Positions 37,292 to 47,301 of a stretch of DNA of 64,000 nt are shown in pieces. Below the pieces are notes generated by a model that saw only the letters and a program-made list of their open reading frames with translations, had not been told where the DNA came from and did not search any database. The position numbers were made by a program, and so were the translations under genes. The DNA is taken from positions 1,388,001 to 1,452,000 of the forward strand of contig NZ_CP090949.1 of the NCBI RefSeq assembly GCF_023823125.1, in the 5' to 3' direction. Position 1 is the stretch's first letter. The number at the start of each line of letters is the position of its first letter. The stretch comes from Erythrobacter aurantius (GTDB taxonomy: Bacteria > Pseudomonadota > Alphaproteobacteria > Sphingomonadales > Sphingomonadaceae).

Positions 37292-40200
37292 TGAGCGAGC
37301 CTGAAACCATCATGACCGATACCGCCGATCAGCCGCAAGCAAAGCGCCGCTGGGCAAAGCGGCTGGGCTGGGCAATCGCGATCGTGATGGCGCCGGTGCT
37401 GCTGGCTGCGGCATTCCTTTCATCGCCGATCGGCAAACGTTTCGTGGCAGACCAGATCGCGCAAGTTTCGCCTGCCTCAGGGCTCCGGTTCGAAGTGGGG
37501 CGGATCGAAGGCGATATTTACGGCTCCGCGATCCTGCACGACGTGGTGGTCAAAGACCCCAAGGGGACGTTCCTTACCATACCCGAAGTCGCGCTCGACT
37601 GGCGTCCGCTTGCTTGGCTGTGGAGCGGGCTCGATATCCGCGAGTTGTCAGCGCGTCGGGGCCGGTTGCAGCGCATACCCGAACTGCTGCCCGGCGATCC
37701 TGACGCCCCCATCCTGCCCGATTTCGACATTCGTGTGGACAAGCTGGCGATCGAAAACCTCACACTGCTCGAAGGTGTGGCGGGCGAAGTGGCTCAGCGC
37801 GTCGATTTCGATGCCAAGGTCGATATCCGTTCAGGCCGTGCATTGGTTGATGCGCAAGGCCGGTTCGGGCCTGAGGACCGGATCGATTTCCTGCTCGACG
37901 TGGAGCCGGATGGTGACAGGTTCGATCTGGCGCTGGACTACAAGGCCGCCGATGATGGCCCGATTGCGGCGATTGCCGGTCTGCGTGCCGCCTATGATGC
38001 GCGAATTCAGGGGCAGGGGACATGGTCACGCTGGTTGGGGCATGCGCTGGTCAAGCGAGAGGTGGCAGCTCCGGAAGATGGGGCGCGCCAACTCGCTAAT
38101 GTGGCGGCTTTCCGCATAACCAATGCCAGCGGCAAATACGGCTTGCTGGGGCAGATCAAGCCAACCTTGTCCGATGGATCGATCCTTGATCGCGCGCTGG
38201 GGGATGCCGTTTCGATCGCCTTTTCCGGCACGCTGGAAGACAGCGTTCTCGACGGTCAGATGGCTGCGATTTCGGGCGCGCTTGATCTGCGTAGCGCGGG
38301 CGGGCTTGACCTCGCTGACAATGAGGCTGACGATCTGATCCTGCGCGCACGGCTGCGCGATCCTGATTTGCTCGGCAGTATTGCCCGGCTTGAGGACGCG
38401 CGGTTCGATGCAACCCTTGCGGGGCCATTCCGCGAGCTTGAGATCGAACACACATTGCTTGCCTCCGCGCTCGATGCTGATGGGGTGGCACGGCTCGAAC
38501 GGCTTTCGCATGATGGCACGGCGAGCTTTGACGGGTCGACCCTGCGTGTGCCGCTCAACATCAGCGCGGGGCAGGTGATCACCGGTAATGACTATGCCGA
38601 TCCCTTGCTCAAGAGCGGCACCCTGCGCGGCTTGCTGAGCTTTGATGGCAAGCGGCTGGAAGCCGATAATGCCCGTATTGCTTTTCCGGGGCTGAATGCG
38701 GAGCTGACCTTGCGAGGCGATACGGCGGCGGGAGCCTATGCGCTGGCCGGACCGGTCACCGCGCGCGGGGTCGCCTTTCCCGAAGTCGGCAGGATCAATG
38801 CCAATTCCAAGATACTGCTAAAGTTCGGTTCGGGCTTTCCGTGGAGCTTGCGCGCCAACCTGTCGGGTGTCCTGACCGAAATCACCAATGAAAGTGTGGT
38901 GACGGTGGCGGGCGACCCGTTGCGGTTTGACGGCAGCCTTGGCGTTGGCGGCGAGGAGCCGCTGGTGTTGCGCGATGTGGTGCTTGCCAGCGATCGGCTT
39001 GATGCCCGGCTGGACAGCAGGATCGTCGAGGGGCGCACGACCTTGGCGGGAAGCGGCAGCCACCAGCAATACGGCCCCTTCACCTTCGACGCGGAGATCG
39101 CTGGCGATGGCCCAAGAGCGCAGCTTGTGCTTGCCGATCCGCTTCCGGCGGCCGGTCTCTCGGATGTCAGGGTCGGGATCGCCCCGCAGGGTGACGGCTT
39201 TGCTATAGATGTAGCCGGTGGATCGACCCTTGGGCCATTCGAGGGGCAGCTCGGGCTGTATCTTCCAGCTGACGCGCCCACGCGCATCGATATTGCGAGT
39301 TTGAAGGTGTTTCGCACCAATGTCGCAGGAGAACTGCTGCTGCGTGAAGCGGGCATCGCCGGTGATCTCGCGCTGAGAGGCGGCGGGCTCAACGGCACTA
39401 TTCGGATTGCCCCTGCGACGGGCGGTGGGCAGCGGTTGGATGCCGATCTCAAGGCCAATCAGGCGCGCTTTGGTGGTGAGACAGAGATCGCCATCGCGAG
39501 CGCGGACATTCGGGCGCAAGGCCGCTTCGGGGCAGGTGCAACGACTATTGATGCCGACATCGCCGGTGAGGGCCTGAAGTACGGGGCACTGGAAATCGCC
39601 AGTTTTGCTGCCGAAGCCGCGATCGTCGATGGGCGCGGCGATGTTACGGCTTCGATCGCGGGGCGGCGCGAGGAACGCTTCGCGCTTAAACTCGATGGCG
39701 ATTTCGCCCCCGGCCGGATCGCGTTGAATGCGCAAGGCGAATACGGCGGCAGGCGGATCACCATGCCGCGCCGCGCGGTTCTGACCTCGCTTGAGGATGG
39801 CGGATATCGCCTCGCGCCGACACAGATCAGCTTTGCGCGGGGCCATACCATCATTGAAGGAAGCTTCGGGGGTGATCGGACCGAGCTGGAGGCAAGGCTG
39901 GCGAGCATGCCCTTGCAGCTGACGGACCTTGCCGGGGCTGAGCTGGGGCTAGGCGGGAGGTTGTCCGGCATACTCACCTGGAATCAGCGCGATGGCGCAG
40001 CGCCCACCGGTAGTGCGCGTGTGCGGGTCGAAGGCTTCCGCCGCTCGGGACTTGTGCTCTCGTCGCACCCTGTCGAAGTCTTCGCCGTTGCCGATCTTGG
40101 CCCGGATGCGCTCGCGATTGGCGCGCGCCTGCGCGAAGACGAAACGCCACTCGGACGCCTCGAGGCGCGGATCACCCGGCTGGGTGCAGGCGACGATCTG

Positions 40201-41517
40201 GCGCAACGGATCAGGCGCGGCCGGCTTGATGCGAGGCTCGATTACGAAGGATCGGCGCAAGCCCTGTGGCGGCTTGCCGCGATCGAGACATTCGACATCA
40301 CCGGGCCGCTTGATCTGTCCGCCAGCGCGACCGGCACGCTGGAAGCGCCGCGGATATCGGGCAATCTCGCCAGCGATGCGCTGCGGCTGCAAAGCTCGAT
40401 CTCGGGAACCGATATCGACGGCATCACGCTGCGCGGGCGGTTTGCCGGATCGCGGCTTGAACTCACACGCTTCTCCGGCGCAACGCGTGGCAATGGATCG
40501 GTGACGGGTAGCGGTTTTGTCGATCTTGCGGACATCTCGGCAAGCCGGGGGCCGAAGATCGACATCCGCGCTGCAGCCCGGAACGCCAGGCTGCTCAATG
40601 CCAATGGCCTCGATGCCACCATCACCGGGCCGCTGCGCATTGTCTCCGACGGTTCGGGCGGCGCCATCGCGGGCCGGGTCCGGGTTGACCGTGCCAGCTG
40701 GGCGCTCGGCGTGGCGGAGGAGGACATGCGCCTGCCCACGATCGCCACGCGCGAGATCGGCCGCGCCGACCGGATCGAAGTGGAGCGCGCCACAACTACC
40801 GGTGCATGGCGCTACCTCGTCGATGCCACCGCGCCCAGCCGCGTTGCCGTCGACGGCCTCGGCCTCGATAGCGAATGGGGCATCGACATTGCCTTGCGCG
40901 GCACTGTCGACGATCCGCGCATCGGCGGCGAGGCCCGGCTGGTGCGCGGCGATTACACCTTTGCCGGAACCCGGTTCGAACTGACCCGCGGGCGGATCGC
41001 GTTCGACGAAAGCCGCGCCATCGATCCGCGCCTCGACATCGAAGCCGAAGCCAGCGCCAACGGCACCGACGTGTCCATCGACATCACCGGCAATGCGCAA
41101 TCACCGATGATCGCTTTCTCGTCCACGCCCGCTTTGCCCGAGGAGGAGATCCTTGCGCGCCTGTTGTTCGGCGGCTCAGTCACCTCGCTTTCCGCCACCG
41201 ACGCGGTGCAGCTCGGTGCGGCGCTGGCCGCGCTTCAGGGTGGCGGAGCCGGGCTTGATCCGATCGGGCAGCTAAGGCGCTCGATCGGGCTGGACCAGCT
41301 CCGCATTGTCAGCGCCGATCCTGCGCTGGGCCGGGGCACCGGGGTGGCGCTGGGCAAGAACCTTGGCCGCCGTTTCTACATCGAACTGGTGACGGACGGG
41401 CAGGGCTACAGCGCCACGCAGGTCGAATACCGTATCACCCGCTGGCTCGCACTGCTGGGCACGGTGACAACCATCGGGCGCGACAGCGTGCTGGCGGAGA
41501 TCAGCCGCGATTACTGA
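37291..41517 (+). CDS. tamB: Translocation and assembly module protein TamB (AsmA-like/DUF490)
   Basis: 1408 residues, normal for TamB. One N-terminal membrane helix (LGWAIAIVMAPVLLAAAFL) is followed by a long repetitive beta-rich periplasmic region, thought in this family to form a groove for lipid transport or substrate assembly. The C-terminal TamB domain contains GDYTFAGTRFELTRGRIAFDES and LARLLFGGSVTSLSATDAVQLGAALAAL, ending GRDSVLAEISRDY. It shares one base (TGATG) with tamA. Its 3' end overlaps the lysozyme gene on the other strand by 7 bases. Confidence 0.95.
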   Translation: MSEPETIMTDTADQPQAKRRWAKRLGWAIAIVMAPVLLAAAFLSSPIGKRFVADQIAQVSPASGLRFEVGRIEGDIYGSAILHDVVVKDPKGTFLTIPEVALDWRPLAWLWSGLDIRELSARRGRLQRIPELLPGDPDAPILPDFDIRVDKLAIENLTLLEGVAGEVAQRVDFDAKVDIRSGRALVDAQGRFGPEDRIDFLLDVEPDGDRFDLALDYKAADDGPIAAIAGLRAAYDARIQGQGTWSRWLGHALVKREVAAPEDGARQLANVAAFRITNASGKYGLLGQIKPTLSDGSILDRALGDAVSIAFSGTLEDSVLDGQMAAISGALDLRSAGGLDLADNEADDLILRARLRDPDLLGSIARLEDARFDATLAGPFRELEIEHTLLASALDADGVARLERLSHDGTASFDGSTLRVPLNISAGQVITGNDYADPLLKSGTLRGLLSFDGKRLEADNARIAFPGLNAELTLRGDTAAGAYALAGPVTARGVAFPEVGRINANSKILLKFGSGFPWSLRANLSGVLTEITNESVVTVAGDPLRFDGSLGVGGEEPLVLRDVVLASDRLDARLDSRIVEGRTTLAGSGSHQQYGPFTFDAEIAGDGPRAQLVLADPLPAAGLSDVRVGIAPQGDGFAIDVAGGSTLGPFEGQLGLYLPADAPTRIDIASLKVFRTNVAGELLLREAGIAGDLALRGGGLNGTIRIAPATGGGQRLDADLKANQARFGGETEIAIASADIRAQGRFGAGATTIDADIAGEGLKYGALEIASFAAEAAIVDGRGDVTASIAGRREERFALKLDGDFAPGRIALNAQGEYGGRRITMPRRAVLTSLEDGGYRLAPTQISFARGHTIIEGSFGGDRTELEARLASMPLQLTDLAGAELGLGGRLSGILTWNQRDGAAPTGSARVRVEGFRRSGLVLSSHPVEVFAVADLGPDALAIGARLREDETPLGRLEARITRLGAGDDLAQRIRRGRLDARLDYEGSAQALWRLAAIETFDITGPLDLSASATGTLEAPRISGNLASDALRLQSSISGTDIDGITLRGRFAGSRLELTRFSGATRGNGSVTGSGFVDLADISASRGPKIDIRAAARNARLLNANGLDATITGPLRIVSDGSGGAIAGRVRVDRASWALGVAEEDMRLPTIATREIGRADRIEVERATTTGAWRYLVDATAPSRVAVDGLGLDSEWGIDIALRGTVDDPRIGGEARLVRGDYTFAGTRFELTRGRIAFDESRAIDPRLDIEAEASANGTDVSIDITGNAQSPMIAFSSTPALPEEEILARLLFGGSVTSLSATDAVQLGAALAALQGGGAGLDPIGQLRRSIGLDQLRIVSADPALGRGTGVALGKNLGRRFYIELVTDGQGYSATQVEYRITRWLALLGTVTTIGRDSVLAEISRDY

Positions 41518-42230
41518 GCCGAATGGTATAGCTTCGCCTCCTCCGCACGCCGCCGGACCAGCCCTTTGAGCACCCGCCCGCCCGCACGGTTCCAGCGGGC
41601 GAATTCGGCCGTGGCCCCGGCGTAGTCGCCCGCCCGGTGCTTGCGCGTCAACGTGGCCCGGGCAATCGCGCCGGTGTTGTAGTGGAAGCTGACGAGCGCA
41701 TCGAACTGTGCCTGCGTGGTGGGCGCATCGCCGATCGCGCGCTCCACTTCGGCAGCATAGCGCGCAAGATCGTCCACCAACCGTTCGTCGCATTGCTCCT
41801 GCGTCCAGACGGTCTCCGCCGTGACAAAGCCGTGGAGGCCGCCGCGCGTCGCGCCCCAGCCGATCGTCCACGGTGCGCCGCCCGTGCCGGGATCCGGATA
41901 AGCCTCTACCAGCCCGTCACGCCGAAGCCGGGCGCAGCCTTCGAACCGCTTGATCAGGGCAATTCCGGCATCACCGACGGTGCGCGGAGATTGTGTCCGG
42001 TTGCGCTCGCTTCGTCGTATGTGAGGCACGCTTGGAACACATGGAACACTGTCCTCAGGTAAAAAAGCAGGAGTGTCATCATTATCGCCGGAAGTGTCAC
42101 CTTCCGGCAGAAGGACGGGATCGAGCGCCTGATCCAGCGCGTCGACCTCGGCAGGGCGGAAACCACGGCCAAGCATCCGGCGCACGGCATCGAAAACGGG
42201 TTTGAGGGTGGGGGAGGGGGTATAAGTCAT
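41511..42230 (-). CDS. GH24 lysozyme (phage endolysin type), orphan
   Basis: 239 residues. The N-terminal ~85 form an extension (FRPAEVDALDQALDPVLL then a polar low-complexity stretch), then a GH24 muramidase domain. The likely catalytic triad is E97 in IKRFEGCA, D113 in YPDPG and T122 in WTIGWG. QFDALVSFHYNTGA and the C-terminal GLVRRRAEEAKLY are family features. No signal peptide or neighbouring holin or phage gene is visible. It could be a domesticated endolysin. The ATG at 42230 has GAGGC upstream; the frame remains open 32 codons further. Confidence 0.88.
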   Translation of the reverse strand: MTYTPSPTLKPVFDAVRRMLGRGFRPAEVDALDQALDPVLLPEGDTSGDNDDTPAFLPEDSVPCVPSVPHIRRSERNRTQSPRTVGDAGIALIKRFEGCARLRRDGLVEAYPDPGTGGAPWTIGWGATRGGLHGFVTAETVWTQEQCDERLVDDLARYAAEVERAIGDAPTTQAQFDALVSFHYNTGAIARATLTRKHRAGDYAGATAEFARWNRAGGRVLKGLVRRRAEEAKLYHSAQ

Positions 42231-42304
42231 CGGTATCAGCCTCGAGAAAAGGGGGAACGAGGCCGACTGATTAGGCACAAAAGCGCCGAGTAGGAAAATG
42301 GGTT

Positions 42305-43111
42305 GTGATTGCGCTTGACCTCGCAAGAGGCGCTGGCCAGCTTTACATCATGCTGTTTTCACGCACGAAGCCTCCGGTTGAACGCGAAGAGTACGAATGG
42401 CTGCTCGCGTGCTTTGCGTGGCTGCGCACTGTACTTGATGATGCGGATATCCGCCCGGAACTGGTTCTGCCGGGAAACCCCGAACTGAGTGCCGCCCGGA
42501 CCGCGTCAGAACTGTTCGATGCGGTTAAGCGCCTCGCGGGGATGGAAGAATGGGTTTGTCGGCTTGAACGGTTCGATGCCCCGACGCGGCCGTCTGATCC
42601 GAGAATTGTCACTGAGGTGTCGGATGCCGCCGTCGGCACATTCTCGGTCGTCGATGAAGAGGTCGTAATCCGATACTCCAGTGCCATGCTTCATCAGCCC
42701 GAAGCGCTGGCCGCAACATTCGCGCATGAACTCTGCCATTATCTGCTGGTCAATGCCGGTGATCCGCCGGGAGGGCCTGATCTCTTGGAGCACGCTATAG
42801 ATTGCGCAGCGGTCTACATCGGGTTCGGAGTCCTGCTGGCCAATTCGGCCAGAACTTTCGAGCAATGGAACGATGGCGAATGGAGCGGCTGGCAGTCATC
42901 AGCCAGCGGCTATCTGTCAGAACAGGCGCTGGTGACTGCGACAGCGATGTTCACCGCTTTGCACGATTATCCATGGGAGCAAGCCCGTGATGCGCTCAAA
43001 CCCTATCTGCAAGGCGATCTCAAGAAAGCCGCGGCTGCGGTGCGCAAGGATCACCCTGATTTCAAGGCGGCTTTGAAATCAGTGGACTTGCTTCAATGGC
43101 GTTACGCCTAA
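42305..43111 (+). CDS. Unknown protein with HExxH zinc-site motif
   Basis: 268 residues if the GTG at 42305 is used (AGGAAA 9 bases upstream); an ATG at 42350 would remove 15. I do not recognise the family. AATFAHELCHYLLVN carries HELCH at residues 141-145, and LLEHAIDCAAVYIGFG about 18 residues later could supply a third ligand (E162 or D166), the layout of gluzincin-like metallopeptidases. No signal peptide or membrane helix is evident. It lies divergent to the lysozyme gene. Confidence 0.75.
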   Translation: MIALDLARGAGQLYIMLFSRTKPPVEREEYEWLLACFAWLRTVLDDADIRPELVLPGNPELSAARTASELFDAVKRLAGMEEWVCRLERFDAPTRPSDPRIVTEVSDAAVGTFSVVDEEVVIRYSSAMLHQPEALAATFAHELCHYLLVNAGDPPGGPDLLEHAIDCAAVYIGFGVLLANSARTFEQWNDGEWSGWQSSASGYLSEQALVTATAMFTALHDYPWEQARDALKPYLQGDLKKAAAAVRKDHPDFKAALKSVDLLQWRYA

Positions 43112-43126
43112 GCCCCAAGGGCAGGT

Positions 43127-43204
43127 CTTGCGACGCAGCAGGTGTCGCAAGTGCGACCGCGCGCCCGCAGCGCCGCGGGGATGTCGCATCGTGGAAGCGA
43201 TGCG
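43127..43204. repeat. Two inverted repeats downstream of the HExxH gene
   Basis: The first is CTTGCGAC (43127-43134) with GTCGCAAG (43144-43151), perfect, 9-base loop. The second is CGCATCG (43185-43191) with CGATGCG (43198-43204), 6-base spacer. Neither has a T-run. They lie between the HExxH gene and the palindrome array. Confidence 0.5.
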
Positions 43205-43215
43205 CAAGAACAGAT

Positions 43216-43265
43216 GTAAAGAGCTCTTGACTGACAAGACCTCTTTACAGTAAAGAGCTCTTTAC
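43216..43265. promoter_or_regulatory. Tandem palindrome array before the XRE regulator (candidate operator)
   Basis: GTAAAGAG/CTCTTTAC half-sites repeat here. GTAAAGAGCTCTTGAC is at 43216-43231 (one mismatch from symmetry), CTCTTTAC-A-GTAAAGAG at 43241-43257, and the perfect 16-mer GTAAAGAGCTCTTTAC at 43250-43265 shares its left half with the one before. TTGACT at 43227-43232 could be a -35 element inside the first site. The array ends 44 bases before the XRE start. Confidence 0.7.
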
Positions 43266-43309
43266 AGGACAAGGCCTGATGCGAATCACCTCGAAAAGGG
43301 CGCTCGAAA

Positions 43310-43516
43310 TTGGAAAACCGGTTGAAGCATCACCGCGAACTGCACGGCTGGAGCCAGGGCGAACTGGCCCGGCGGCTGGGCGTTTCGCGGCAGACGATCA
43401 ATGCGGTTGAAACCGACAAGTACGACCCTTCGCTGCCGCTGGCATTGCGCATGGCGAAGCTGTTTCAGGTGAGCGTGCCAAACCTGTTTATCGATCACTG
43501 GGAGCCGGAAGAATGA
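43310..43516 (+). CDS. Small XRE-family transcriptional regulator
   Basis: 68 residues made almost entirely of one helix-turn-helix: GWSQGELARRLGVSRQTINAVETDKYDPSLPLALRMAKLFQVSVPNLF. The start is TTG with AAGGG 9 bases upstream. Such short Cro-like repressors usually act as dimers on palindromes and control their own operon; the array at 43216-43265 is the obvious target. It overlaps the following membrane protein gene by 4 bases (ATGA), so the two are coupled. Confidence 0.88.
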   Translation: MENRLKHHRELHGWSQGELARRLGVSRQTINAVETDKYDPSLPLALRMAKLFQVSVPNLFIDHWEPEE

Positions 43517-44169
43517 TGACCGAAACCAATCAGGCGAATGCAAAATCGCCCACGCGCAAAGCGTTGATCGCGATGGCGATTGGTGCCGTCGTGGGATTTG
43601 TGACCATGTTCGCGGTGTCGAGTTTCCTGTCCGACGGATGGATCGGGGAATTCGACAAGTCGACCAAGGCCGCAGTGCTGGTCGGTGCTTTCTATGTCGT
43701 CATGGGCTTGGGAGTGGCGCTGGGCGCGTTGAAGCCGAAAGTCGGCGCGCGCATCCTCAATGTCGAGGATGAGGAAGAGCTGATGGAACAGCGCGGCATG
43801 CTGCTCCATTCCTGCTACGCCGCGTCCTTGTGGGGCGTGGGCCTGGTGGTGGCCGCGCTGGGCGGGGAAAACGGCGTGATCCCGGCTGCCACCGCATTGA
43901 TCATCGCCGGCATCCTGATCGCGCTTGGCAGCTATTTTGCCTGGCAATCCTATCGCGCGTCGGATGAATTGATGGCTGCGGTGAATTCCGACGCGATGAC
44001 CATTGGCTATTGCCTTACCTTCGCCGTTGTTGGCGGGTGGGCGCTGCTCGAGCACCTCGGGCTTGCCGCAGGGCAGGACCCAATCGACGTGATCACAATG
44101 TTTTATATCCTGAGTATGGTCGCCACATTCGTCGCGACGGGCCGACGTGGACTGCTCAAGCCAAGGTGA
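43513..44169 (+). CDS. Six-helix membrane protein coupled to the XRE regulator, unknown function
   Basis: 218 residues with about six membrane helices (for example ALIAMAIGAVVGFVTMF, AVLVGAFYVVMGLGVALGAL and MTIGYCLTFAVVGGWALL). A conserved-looking loop KVGARILNVEDEEELMEQRGML lies after helix 2. No enzymatic motif is visible. XRE regulators paired with such small membrane proteins occur in many bacteria, but the role of this type is not established. A strong bidirectional terminator follows. Confidence 0.8.
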   Translation: MMTETNQANAKSPTRKALIAMAIGAVVGFVTMFAVSSFLSDGWIGEFDKSTKAAVLVGAFYVVMGLGVALGALKPKVGARILNVEDEEELMEQRGMLLHSCYAASLWGVGLVVAALGGENGVIPAATALIIAGILIALGSYFAWQSYRASDELMAAVNSDAMTIGYCLTFAVVGGWALLEHLGLAAGQDPIDVITMFYILSMVATFVATGRRGLLKPR

Positions 44170-44191
44170 TCCCGGCTATCGCGAAAAACAA

Positions 44192-44227
44192 AAGGCCGCC
44201 CGGGCACCCCCCGAGCGGCCTTCGTTT
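44192..44227. terminator. Bidirectional terminator between the XRE operon and glnA
   Basis: The 13-base stem AAGGCCGCCCGGG with CCCGAGCGGCCTT has one mismatch and a 5-base loop. TTTTT follows on the plus strand and the A-rich flank gives TTTTGTTTTT on the minus strand, so it serves both converging units. Confidence 0.85.
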
Positions 44228-44304
44228 TTCCAAGGGGTCTTGGAAATGATGAATTTCTCGCGTGAGCGAGGAGACGAGAGGCCGGATGGCCCCTCGCCCA
44301 CCAA

Positions 44305-45714
44305 TCAGGAAGAATAATACATGTCGAATTCGACCGGCGACGGGGTCGTTTCGAGACGCAGCTGGTCTTCCCACTTCAGTTCGGCATAGGCTTCGATCTG
44401 GTCCATCGAGAACACGTCGCCCTTGAGCAGGAACTCGTGATCCGCTTCGAGAGCTTCGAGCGCTTCACGCAGCGAACCGCACACGGTCGGCACGTCGGCG
44501 AGTTCGGCCGGCGGCAGATCGTAGAGGTTCTTGTCCATGGCTTCGCCCGGATGGATCTTGTTCTCGATCCCGTCGATACCGGCCATCAGCAGCGCCGAGA
44601 AGGCGAGGTACGGGTTGGCCAGCGGATCGGGGAAACGGAATTCCACGCGCTTCGCCTTTTCGCCCGCGCCGTACGGGATGCGGCACGATGCCGAACGGTT
44701 GCGGGCCGAATAGGCCAGCAGCACCGGAGCTTCGAAGCCGGGAACCAGACGCTTGTAGCTGTTGGTGGTCGGGTTGGTGAAGGCGTTCAGCGCCTTCGCG
44801 TGCTTGATCACACCGCCGATGTAATAGAGGCAGGTTTCCGAAAGACCGGCGTATTCGTTACCGGCGAAGGTCGGCTTGCCGTCCTTCCAGATCGACATGT
44901 GGGTGTGCATGCCGCTGCCGTTGTCAGCCTTGATCGGCTTGGGCATGAAAGTCGCGGTCTTGCCGTAGGCATGGGCGACCTGCTGCACGACATACTTGTA
45001 AACCTGCACCTGGTCGGCGGTCTTCGTTAGGGTCGAGAAGGTGATGCCGAGTTCGTGCTGGGCCGCAGCCACCTCGTGGTGGTGCTTGTCCATGTTGAGG
45101 CCCATTTCCATCATCGTGGAAACCATCTCGCCGCGGATGTCCATGCAGCTGTCGACCGGTGCGACGGGGAAATAGCCGCCCTTGGCACGCGGGCGGTGGC
45201 CCATGTTGCCCATCTCGTATTCCTTGCCGGTGTTGGTCGGCAGTTCGATATCGTCGATGGCATAGCCCGAACCGGCATAGCCGTCTTCGAAGCGGACATC
45301 GTCGAACATGAAGAATTCGGGCTCAGGGCCAACGTAAACGGTGTCACCGATGCCGGTCGATTTGAGATAGGCTTCGGCGCGCTTGGCGGTCGAACGCGGA
45401 TCGCGCGAATACAGCTGGCCGTCCGAAGGCTCGACGATGTCGCAGAAGATCGACAGCATAGGGGTGGCGCTGAACGGATCGACATAGACGGCGTCCATGT
45501 CGGGCTTCAGGATCATGTCGGATTCGTTGATAGCCTTCCAGCCCTCGATCGAGGAACCGTCGAACATCAGGCCGTCTTCAAGCGAATCTTCGTCCATGAC
45601 GCTGGCGGCCATGGTGAGGTGCTGCCACTTGCCCTTGGGATCGGTGAAGCGCAGGTCGACCCACTCGATTTCCTCGTCCTTGATCTGTTTCAGGACGTCA
45701 TTCACGCTTGCCAT
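44305..45714 (-). CDS. glnA: Glutamine synthetase type I
   Basis: 469 residues. It makes glutamine from glutamate, ammonia and ATP as a dodecamer. Signatures: [33 protein letters not shown], and the adenylylation site Y398 in [10 protein letters not shown], so activity is probably switched off by GlnE. It lies 88 bases downstream of glnB on the same strand and is probably co-transcribed from the sigma-54-like promoter before glnB. Confidence 0.97.
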   Translation of the reverse strand: MASVNDVLKQIKDEEIEWVDLRFTDPKGKWQHLTMAASVMDEDSLEDGLMFDGSSIEGWKAINESDMILKPDMDAVYVDPFSATPMLSIFCDIVEPSDGQLYSRDPRSTAKRAEAYLKSTGIGDTVYVGPEPEFFMFDDVRFEDGYAGSGYAIDDIELPTNTGKEYEMGNMGHRPRAKGGYFPVAPVDSCMDIRGEMVSTMMEMGLNMDKHHHEVAAAQHELGITFSTLTKTADQVQVYKYVVQQVAHAYGKTATFMPKPIKADNGSGMHTHMSIWKDGKPTFAGNEYAGLSETCLYYIGGVIKHAKALNAFTNPTTNSYKRLVPGFEAPVLLAYSARNRSASCRIPYGAGEKAKRVEFRFPDPLANPYLAFSALLMAGIDGIENKIHPGEAMDKNLYDLPPAELADVPTVCGSLREALEALEADHEFLLKGDVFSMDQIEAYAELKWEDQLRLETTPSPVEFDMYYSS

Positions 45715-45802
45715 TCTTATGTCTCCAGCTTGAGTTCTGTAGTTTCTGGTTTGAGAGGATGCCCGCCCGTCCGGCGGATCTGGGTATTGTCAGCAGGTGC
45801 CG

Positions 45803-46199
<397 letters not shown>

Positions 46200-46346
46200 G
46201 CCTTGTCATACTTCGGTAGCCGATCCTTTGCCGTGCGCAAGGATCATTGCGTGTGCCAAATGTGGTAGCAATATTGTGCAACGCAGCGCAACAGTGCCTA
46301 AGGCTAGGGCGAGGGCTGCCCAATATTTGGGCAGGGTAATGCGGCG

Positions 46347-47270
46347 CTAAAGCCGCAGGCCGGTCGTCTCGGCGATGCCGCACATGATGTTGAGGTTCTG
46401 GATCGCGGCCCCGGACGCGCCTTTGCCGAGGTTGTCGAGCACCGCCACCAGCCGCGCCTCCTGCCCTTCGCCAAAGACATAGAGATCAAGCGCGTCGCTG
46501 GCCGGGGCATCGGCGTTGAGGATGATTTCTGCGGGATTGTCGGCCCGATCATGCACCCGCACGACCCGCGAGCTTTCGTATGCCGCTTCGAGCACTTCGT
46601 GGAGATTGCCCGCGCCCGCGTCGCCGGCAAAGGCCTGTCCCGGCACGGGAATGTCGATCACCATGCCGCGATAGGCAGGCACCACTGCGGGCGAGAAAAC
46701 CGGTGCGTGGCGCAATCCGGAATAACGGGTCATCTCCGCCAGATGCTTGTGCCCGAGCGCGAGGCCATAGGCACGGAAGGCAAGCGTCTTGTCCGCTTCG
46801 AACCGGTCGATCAGAGCGTTGCCGCCGCCCGAATATCCGCTGACGGCATTGACGGTGAACGGCCAGTCGGATCGCAGCAACCCTTCGTCCACCAAAGGGG
46901 CGAGCAGCGCGATGAAGCCAGTGGGATAGCAACCCGGATTGGAAACAAGCCGCTCCTTCCGGATGCGGTTGTGGCCGATGATTTCGGGAAAGCCGTAAGT
47001 CCATCCTTCGGCAACACGGTGCGCGCTCGACGCATCGATGATTCGCACCTGCGATCCTTCGGCCAGAGCCACCGTTTCCCGCGCGGCATCATCGGGCAGG
47101 CACAGGATTGCGATGTCCGCTGCGTGCAGGGCATCCTTGCGGGCCTTCGCATTCTTGCGCTGATCGTCAGGCAGCACCAACAGTTCGAATTCGTCGCGGC
47201 CTTTCAGCCGATCGCGGATTTCGAGGCCGGTTGTCCCGGCGGCACCATCAATGAAAACGCGAACAGCCAT
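46347..47270 (-). CDS. argC: N-acetyl-gamma-glutamyl-phosphate reductase (short type)
   Basis: 307 residues from the ATG at 47270 (TTG and GTG codons directly before it are less likely). It reduces N-acetylglutamyl phosphate in arginine synthesis. The nucleotide site is FIDGAAGTTGLEI and the catalytic Cys lies in VSNPGCYPTGF; AVSGYSGGGN is also conserved. The length matches the ~310-residue class. It lies 205 bases before glnB on the same strand. Confidence 0.94.
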   Translation of the reverse strand: MAVRVFIDGAAGTTGLEIRDRLKGRDEFELLVLPDDQRKNAKARKDALHAADIAILCLPDDAARETVALAEGSQVRIIDASSAHRVAEGWTYGFPEIIGHNRIRKERLVSNPGCYPTGFIALLAPLVDEGLLRSDWPFTVNAVSGYSGGGNALIDRFEADKTLAFRAYGLALGHKHLAEMTRYSGLRHAPVFSPAVVPAYRGMVIDIPVPGQAFAGDAGAGNLHEVLEAAYESSRVVRVHDRADNPAEIILNADAPASDALDLYVFGEGQEARLVAVLDNLGKGASGAAIQNLNIMCGIAETTGLRL

Positions 47271-47301
47271 CACCAAGAACTAAGCGGCTATCGCAAACGG
47301 A

